From positions 8,003 to 36,396 of the forward strand of contig NWUY0300022200.1 of NCBI GenBank assembly GCA_004151065.3: a stretch of 28,394 bases of DNA. Direction: 5' to 3'. Numbering within the stretch: position 1 is the first letter of the stretch; each line of letters opens with the position of its first letter. The translations under genes and the position numbers were made by a program. Shown here piece by piece: positions 22,616-28,394 of this stretch. This DNA comes from Larix sibirica (lineage: Eukaryota > Streptophyta > Pinopsida > Pinales > Pinaceae). The notes beneath the pieces are model-generated. The model had not been told where the DNA came from. It searched no databases and saw nothing but the letters and a program-made list of their open reading frames with translations.

Positions 22616-22779
22616 CATCATATAATTTTTGCATTCAAATGTATATACACATAGCATAAGTATCATCATGGCATAAAAATATCATAAACATAAAAACCAT
22701 ACAAGTTGCATCCGTGTGCATATGTATATAATTTCATAATATCCGACACATAACATAGGAATGTATACATAGAGGAACC

Positions 22780-24020
22780 CCAATAGCTTCCTCAACAAAA
22801 AATAACCAAGTACATGAATCCAAAATCTCCATGCCCATGTCATTGGGGGGAATCTCCATAAGCTTCCAACTATTCATAAGAGTCATGTGACTCATCCTCC
22901 TCAGTATCCTCATTAGTTCCCTCATCCTCATTTAGGGGCACATCGTCCCATGCCATAGATCTCACATAATCAATAGCTATATCGATCCGCCGCTTGATGG
23001 ACCTCCACTTAGTATGTGCGTGGTAAAAAATGGAAATTGAATCCTCATCCAAATACTACCACCCATCATCCATGACTCCCTCCAGTAACTGATCGATACC
23101 CCTCCAAAATGATTCTAGTGTAGCATCGACTCTCTGATGCTATCAATTCCTATGAATTGGAGTGTCTATACCCTCCACTCTCCCTCTGCACCTCTGATAT
23201 CACACTGGAGGCACTGGTCCAATATTTTCACACACATGACTAGTCATTAAGATCATTATCATATAAAAACCTCTAGCTACCATCTATGCTAGCAGTACAA
23301 AGCATGGTTATACAAATAAAATAACTGCATAACATATTGTTGGCTCCCCATGCCTGTCCAAGAGATCGGAGTATCTCTACATATCCCTGGAACTCCATAC
23401 CAGCGTACGGGTAATCCCCAATCACTATCGGTAACTAACACCACTGAGTGAATAATTCCCGAGTGAAGAACCTGCCACCACTTCACCCCCTCCTGAATCA
23501 TCATCACCCCGCATTGCCTCATCCTAGGCTACATAGACCTTCCATCGTGGTTCAATATGTGCGCTTGAAAGGTAGGCACACGCTCAAATAAGAATGAGAA
23601 TAGAAATGATGGGAAGAACAAGTCACCTCCTGCTTGGCTCACCTAGTTCATCGCTCGCCGAATCACCATTAAGTACATCTCATCCTAGCCAAAATAGGTA
23701 CCCTCTAGTACTTGCTCCACTAGCATCAGCTACCCACCTGAGATCTTGTTTGGCCCACTAGATCCTGGCACCCACACCACCACAGGCATGATCACCCGAG
23801 TCTAAAGGCTCTCAATGCCACATATAAGGATGTATAAATCATGGACCCACACATTACGATAGTAGTGATGTGTTAGCTATTCCTGCATTGAAACGTCCCC
23901 TGGACATCTTGAATGCATGTCCCTGATCACCCCCAACCTCGAAATTCCTGTCATGAAGTACATGTCATTGAGGGTGAGCTCTGGTCGCTCACCCTATATG
24001 ATGAATATACAAACCTCTTT
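22780..24020 (-). pseudogene. Antisense accessory ORF in the 3' region of the Tat-like element
   Basis: On the minus strand one frame runs from about 24010 to 23290 without a single frameshift, broken only by TAG codons at sites where Gln or Trp would fit. The N-terminal part reads ELTLNDMYFMTGISRLGV, followed by a predicted helical segment (GGDLFFPSFLFSF, then FERVP near 23590). After further damage at 23290-23060 the chain ends in a strongly acidic tail (NEDEGTNEDTEEDES) with stop near 22872. The LTLxDMYFxTG start and FERVP recall the plant mobile domain family found in plant transposons and as retrotransposon passengers, but I give that only as a possibility. Antisense accessory genes in this position are known in Tat elements such as Grande. 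Confident of decayed coding capacity, unsure of family. Confidence 0.6.
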
Positions 24021-24239
24021 GTCCTAGAACTCTATTAGTTTGTTTAGTAATAGCTTTGAACTACACATCAAAGGGTTTCTCACATACTTCAGTAGGCCAT
24101 ATTATACTAAGATATCCTTTACAGCTTGGTCTCCCTCGATATCCCCGTGAACATCACCCATATCCCTCTCTCGTCAGTTCACTCATTGCATATTTTTATG
24201 TCCAAACAATCACAGTCAACCTCTATGCCTCAAAAGCGC

Positions 24240-24560
24240 CTTGTTGGCTCTAGGTTTCACCTATTTTCAGGAAAAAAGTGACCTAGCCGCACCTTTTTAG
24301 TTAAACAGAGTGACCGAGGTCGCTCTTATCCCTTAAAAAAGTGCGACCTAGGTCACACCTATCTCCTGGATAGGTACAAACCAGTTCATGCTTGTCTTCT
24401 CAATAAGTTCGACCTAGTTTCCCTTAGCTCCTCGAAAGGTGTGGCCTATCCTGGAAACCCTCACGGGGTTCGTCAGAGTCCCAAGAAATCCAAAAACCAA
24501 AAACCAAATGGAAAAAATGACAAAGAAACATGAGAACAGTTACTTGGAAGTCGCAGAAGT
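24240..24560 (-). repeat. Third array of palindromic leader units, probably inverted
   Basis: Six units of about 33 bases at 24255-24450 have cores such as GTGCGACCTAGGTCACACC and GTGACCGAGGTCGCTC, the same core as in the leaders at 13440 and 14760. To the right, on the minus strand, a T-rich block (about 24480-24530) also resembles the leader start, which suggests an inverted leader fragment. Because the core is a palindrome, orientation is uncertain. Its presence after the antisense ORF is unexpected for one simple element. Confidence 0.5.
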
Positions 24561-26939
24561 TAAATCCGTCGGTCTAATCGAAATAAATCAACAACCCTTT
24601 TCTGGGTACCTCCACACAACCTCAATACTCAATAGTGAAAATGACATGTGGTAGGTGGGTTCCCCCTTATTTCATAAGCATTTTTGCCCCCTTTTCTTCC
24701 TTTGACCATTGTGGAGTCATATGGCATTCGTTTATTGCACAATTCGCACCATCAAAATCAATGTTCTATGCTTTTATTGATTATATGGTCCATTTCCCTT
24801 GATCAATGCACTTTTCTTAGGCCATTTTTTGGTCTTGTCTAGCTTTGCATGCCATCACCTAAGTCCCTTAACTTATGTATTTGTTTGATGCATCCAAATT
24901 CCAAATGCACAATTACACCTGGGTATTCTTGTTTTGTGTATAGATACAGGTTATGGTGGCATTCCTCGTCTTTGGTGGCATTCACCCCTGCATGTATAAC
25001 CTCTTAACTGGAATATAGGTCATATTATTCCTCTGAGTATATTATGTATTGATCCAGTGTCATCTTGAAGCCTGTAGGACCCCCTCTCCCCTATCCGAGT
25101 AAGTGGCCCATCCTAGCCATCTTTGCATTTTCCATTTCTCGGTAGTAGAGCCTACCTTACATGGGTGACCATTTTAGTACCCCCTGCATTTGGAACCCAT
25201 GCCATTCCAATCCCCATAGGATAAGGATTTCCTATAGTTTGACATCTAGGAATGAAGTTGCATGAATTCCATTCAAATTGGAACTCATTGGCGAATCCAT
25301 GTAAACATACTCCCGGTATGGAATGAAAAGATTGTCGAGCAAACTTGCTTCCTTTCATGCTCGCTAAAGTATTTGAAAGGATCATGTTTGTTATGCCTTT
25401 TACCCCTTTTTCATTTAGAATGGAATAATTACAAAAAAAGAATACTCTAGTCCCTTCAACAAGAAGAGTTCCCCCCTGTACACTTTTATGCTTTTTCGAA
25501 CAGAAGAGACTAACTTTACGAAAAAGACCACTCATGGAGTTTTCTTTATGTTTTCAGACTCCTTAAAATTGAAAACACCAGTGAGCATTTACTATCTCGG
25601 GGTGGAAAAAAATCCTCAAGATAGTATCATATCGAGCACACTTCTATCCTTTCTTTGAGCTCACTAAACAATGAATAAGGCCCAAAGATGCCTTTTCAGC
25701 ACCACTGCAAATCACATATAGCCCCTTATTATGGAAGCATCCCTGGTCACCTTTGTTCAGAGTATTCTGCAGTATGTCACCCTGAGAGTCTCCCTGATGT
25801 CACATATCACTCCCCCTCTCTGAGTATCTCACATTGCAGTCCCAATACCCGATATCACTATTATGTCCCATATCCCCCCACCCCCCCGTGGTTAATTTCA
25901 CAAATGATTCCAAGACAACCATGTCACCATACTCTAAATAAAGGAAGTTTGAGTCCCATTACTTATTGGCCCTCGTATCCCCTGACAGTGTCTCAATCCC
26001 ATGTCCAGTCCTATCACTCTTTGGTTGTTTCCCTTGTGCTCCTGTCAAGGAACCATCATTTCCTTGGCAATTTCACGTCTCCCTCTGTTAACGTCAACAC
26101 ATATATTGCAAAGGATATAAATAGTGGTCCCTATACCTTCGTCTCATAACCATCATCGATGAGCCCGTTGGACCACCTGAGGGGAGCCCTTAAAGCCCCT
26201 TCGAATGATTTTTTCTCATGTGCTCGACATCAGCTACATCATCGCACCATTGAAATTTGTACGGAGTATTCATCCTTTCATTTGGTTAAAGACCTTGGAT
26301 GTCCCTTGACTCTAGCACATTTGTGAGTCTCTTTGGAACCTTTCTAGTATTATGTTCCTAGTGATATCTGGGTTGTGTTGGTGACAGTATTTGGAAGCCC
26401 TTCAATTCTACGCTTCCTAGTGTATCAGTTCAAATGCAGTCCATTGTACCCCCTAGAATTAGAATCTCATTTGTTTGATTCCTTATAGATTTTAGACCCC
26501 TTTAGATCTAGCAAAGCATCAATTATTGTGATATTGCATTCTTAGTGAATGCCATTGTTCCTATTCTCAGTTCTTCAAATCAACCATGGTTGGACCATTC
26601 TTATATTCTAGTTTTGAGTCTGTATTGGACACATATGATGTACACATTAGTCATTCATGTATTGATTAGGTCCCCTTTGGGCCTAGTTCTATTTTTGTAT
26701 ATTGAGACATTGATACAAGCATTGGTATTCCCACCTCTTATATATATTTGAGATTATATGTGCCTCTTCTAGTTTAAGTGTTGTATCTCCGGATTCGGCC
26801 CTTGGAGTCCTGATGAAGAGTTTTTCCTACCCTCTTAAGCAACCTTCATTCTCCATACTAGTGTCGCACCCATACTTCGGAAAAGAAAATATCCTATGAT
26901 ATCCATTTGCCTTACGATGAGCTCTTTCCCTCATACATC
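24561..26939 (+). other. Pyrimidine-rich 3' non-coding region
   Basis: About 2.4 kb between the third leader-like array and the polypurine tract. It is rich in C and T on the plus strand. The longest open stretch (25688-26149) is Pro/Ser/His-rich low complexity with no domain; I judge it to be chance. No RNA gene or LTR end was seen. Confidence 0.5.
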
Positions 26940-26948
26940 AAGGGGAAA
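26940..26948 (+). other. Polypurine tract of the Tat-like element
   Basis: AAGGGGAAA lies two bases before the second TGTTAACACC at 26951, the position expected for the plus-strand primer next to a 3' LTR. Confidence 0.75.
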
Positions 26949-26950
26949 TC

Positions 26951-27113
26951 TGTTAACACCAAAAAGTTGCACACCATGCTGATCCCCTAGTCACATCATC
27001 CCATTCTTCATTTTTTCCGACATTAAACCTTCATTTGCCCAAAATCCTAAAGCCAAAGACCCAAATTGGCCCATAATTATCATTTCTAGATATTTCCCTC
27101 TCCATAAAATAGG
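26951..27113 (+). repeat. 3' LTR of the Tat-like element, truncated
   Basis: The first 163 bases match the start of the 5' LTR (12376-12539) at roughly nine positions in ten, with one single-base indel. Homology stops exactly at the N at 27114: the 5' copy continues into AATGTGGCAT while this copy changes to unrelated coding-like sequence. About 690 bases of LTR are missing. Confidence 0.8.
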
Positions 27114-27114
27114 N
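27114..27114. other. Single N at a sequence breakpoint
   Basis: LTR homology ends and the open coiled-coil frame starts at this base, with a visible rise in G and C. It may be a collapsed assembly gap or a masked chimeric join. Other single N bases are at 13907, beside another change of sequence identity, and at 18889, inside protease. Confidence 0.6.
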
Positions 27115-28394
27115 AAGGATCCTGAAAGTTCGGTGCCAGAAAAAGGACAAAGGAAGAAAAGTAAAGAAAAGAAGACCGAATCCAAAGCGAAGTTGCATGA
27201 CGACGACTACGAGTGCATCGCTCTGCGCGTACAAGAGTATCTAGAGGAGGGGATATCTACAAAAGACAGTAAGCATGAAGAGGCGCAAGCATAGTTGAGC
27301 CAGAACCTCTCAAAGCTCAAGCTTATAGTTGCAAAGATAGACCAAACATGACAGGACTTGGTTCGGGAATCTGATTCGGAGGGTAAGACAGGTGAACCTA
27401 GTTGACCAAAGAGAAGGCCACCGGTCCTAACAATGAAGCCCCACCAAGTCAGAATGAAGCCACTAAACATCATTTTCCTGAATGAGGAGATGGATGAAGG
27501 TGCAAAGCAGGTAGAGCACATGGACATTAACATTGGCATGATACCTCTTGAGGGGTTACATGATCTACATCTGCAAGTTGTTGAGGAGATAAGAGATAGA
27601 GACATGATCTCTTACAACCAAAATGTACACCTAGAGGAGAAATACAAGCAGCTAACAGAGGAATGTGCGCAAAAGACCACAAAACTCAACAAGGCACACG
27701 AAAAGAGAAGAAGGATGGAAGAGACAGTTGCTACTACCTGTGCACAGATACCTGAATGTGAAGTACAACCAGAGTTAGATGATACGATAGTACATATAGG
27801 CAAGGTGGTAAGCAATCTGAAAGGAGAAATGGTGGAGATGGAGATCGCCCATAAGGAAGAGGTTGCTAACCTCGCAACCCAGAAGCCACCTACCACACCA
27901 CCAGATATGGGAGAAGGAAGAGTCGTAGCACTAAAAGCTTCCGCAGAGATTATCTTTGACGAAATAGAAAAATGTCAAGATTTGTTGGAAGAAATTACGA
28001 AGGTATGGGATACGTTGCAGGAGGATCTTGCCTTACAACAGATTCAGGATGACTTGCATCAGCGGCAAGTAGAGTTGGACACGGTCAATGCAGCCATGAA
28101 GACATTGACGCTAAGGGAGAAAATCCAAAAGTTCGCACAAGTCAAGAGCTTAACAAAAGAACTGAAGGTTCTGAGGGATAAGGAAACTAAGACATTGATG
28201 AGATTAAAACCAATGCAAGAAGAGGCATTGTCCCTCACTGATACAATTGAGGAAAAATTGTAGGAACTCCACACCACAAAGAGGACAGTCTAGGAGTTTG
28301 CACAGGAAGAAGTCTCAGAGGACATGTTGCAAACTGTAAAGGACTTAGAGCAAGAAACAAAGGAAGTAGTTGCGAAGCTAAGTGCAACTCTTCA
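27115..28394 (+). pseudogene. Second copy of the coiled-coil accessory ORF, runs off the window
   Basis: One frame is maintained from about 27121 to the window end, about 424 codons, with only five stops: TAG 27292, TGA 27349, TGA 27403, TAG 28261 and TAG 28291. Each is one C-to-T change from CAG or CGA. The longest stop-free run with an ATG is 27433-28263 (276 codons). The start is basic (QRKKSKEKK), then DDDYE, then amphipathic helices over nearly the whole length, with a Pro-rich break (PPTTPPD) near 27890 and dense Gln/Glu/Lys/Leu heptads after 27950. The order of features matches 8400-8900 of the ORF at 7045-9712: KK-rich start, acidic DD, helix with VxExxEE, an EM-E-A helix, then LHxLxxxV. 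I infer a shared accessory protein family of Ty3 elements. Probably not functional here, but by far the freshest coding relic in the window. Confidence 0.65.

Larger units (their letters stand above)
12376..27113 (+). mobile_element. Degenerate Tat-like Ty3/gypsy LTR retrotransposon
   Basis: The left boundary is TGTTAACACC at 12376; the same start recurs after a polypurine tract at 26951, giving an element of about 14.7 kb with a truncated 3' LTR. Order is LTR, tRNA-Arg-type PBS, repeat-rich leader, gag, PR, RT, RNase H, INT, second RNase H, antisense extra ORF, PPT, LTR. A second RNase H and a long 3' region with extra coding capacity mark the Tat lineage. The first 160 bases of the two LTRs match at roughly nine positions in ten by eye, so insertion is old. 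An additional LTR palindrome at 14023-14564, with its own leader to the right, means that the interior may be a composite of two related elements or of misassembled copies. Confidence 0.7.

Noticed and set aside
22600-22740. Run of CAT/ATA-rich repeats resembling a microsatellite or CRISPR-like spacing
   Set aside because: No regular period or conserved repeat unit; it is simple AT-rich sequence.
25865-25890. C-rich tract that might form an i-motif or G-quadruplex on the other strand
   Set aside because: Only two C runs of useful length with irregular spacing; too little to support a structure.
25688-26149. 153-codon plus-strand ORF, Pro/Ser/His-rich
   Set aside because: It sits in a pyrimidine-rich stretch where TCC, CCC and CAT codons are favoured by composition; no domain or homologous frame seen elsewhere in the window.
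27207-27605. 132-codon minus-strand ORF, Ser/Cys-rich
   Set aside because: It is antisense to the basic start of the coiled-coil ORF, and its composition is explained by that.

Overview
The window reads as repeat-dense intergenic DNA from a seed plant with a large genome. A gymnosperm, probably a conifer, is my best guess. That guess rests on AT-rich, gene-poor sequence packed with old, broken Ty3/gypsy retrotransposons of the Tat type, and on my memory of similar conifer elements. It is inference and no search was run. I see no intact host gene, tRNA, rRNA or CRISPR array. Nearly everything coding is a pseudogene with many stops; a large share of those I read are one C-to-T (or G-to-A) change away from Gln, Arg or Trp codons.

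Layout. (1) 850-3180, minus strand: a decayed, unrecognised protein gene with one convincing 81-nt spliceosomal intron. (2) 3181-5339: nothing recognised. (3) 5340-10240, plus strand: the 3' part of a Ty3/gypsy element (element A), with integrase, then a possible internal TATA box, a 13-bp minisatellite, a very long extra ORF (aORF) ending in coiled coil, a polypurine tract and a probable 3' LTR start. (4) About 11000-12010, minus strand: a LINE-like fragment with a reverse-transcriptase zinc-binding tail. (5) 12179-12338: a small hairpin repeat. (6) 12376-27113: a Tat-like Ty3 element of about 14.7 kb. It has a 5' LTR, a primer binding site matching tRNA-Arg, a leader of degenerate palindromic repeats, a palindromic pair of LTR ends, gag, protease, reverse transcriptase, RNase H, integrase, a second RNase H after the integrase, an antisense extra ORF, a polypurine tract and a truncated 3' LTR. 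(7) 27115-28394: a second, better preserved and divergent copy of the coiled-coil aORF of element A. It is joined to the 3' LTR at a single N and runs off the window.

How the parts fit. In the Tat lineage the original Ty3 RNase H is often worn out and a second RNase H has been acquired; long 3' regions carrying accessory genes, some antisense, are also known there (for example Grande). This window shows both features. The most interesting content is the accessory protein family seen twice (7045-9712 and 27115-28394), because the two copies share a pattern of conserved positions that suggests past selection on the protein. The antisense ORF at 22780-24020 is also notable: it keeps one reading frame for about 730 bases despite many stops.

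Caution. Two of the three single N bases (13907 and 27114) sit where the sequence changes identity, so they may be collapsed assembly gaps. Long-range element boundaries should be treated as provisional.
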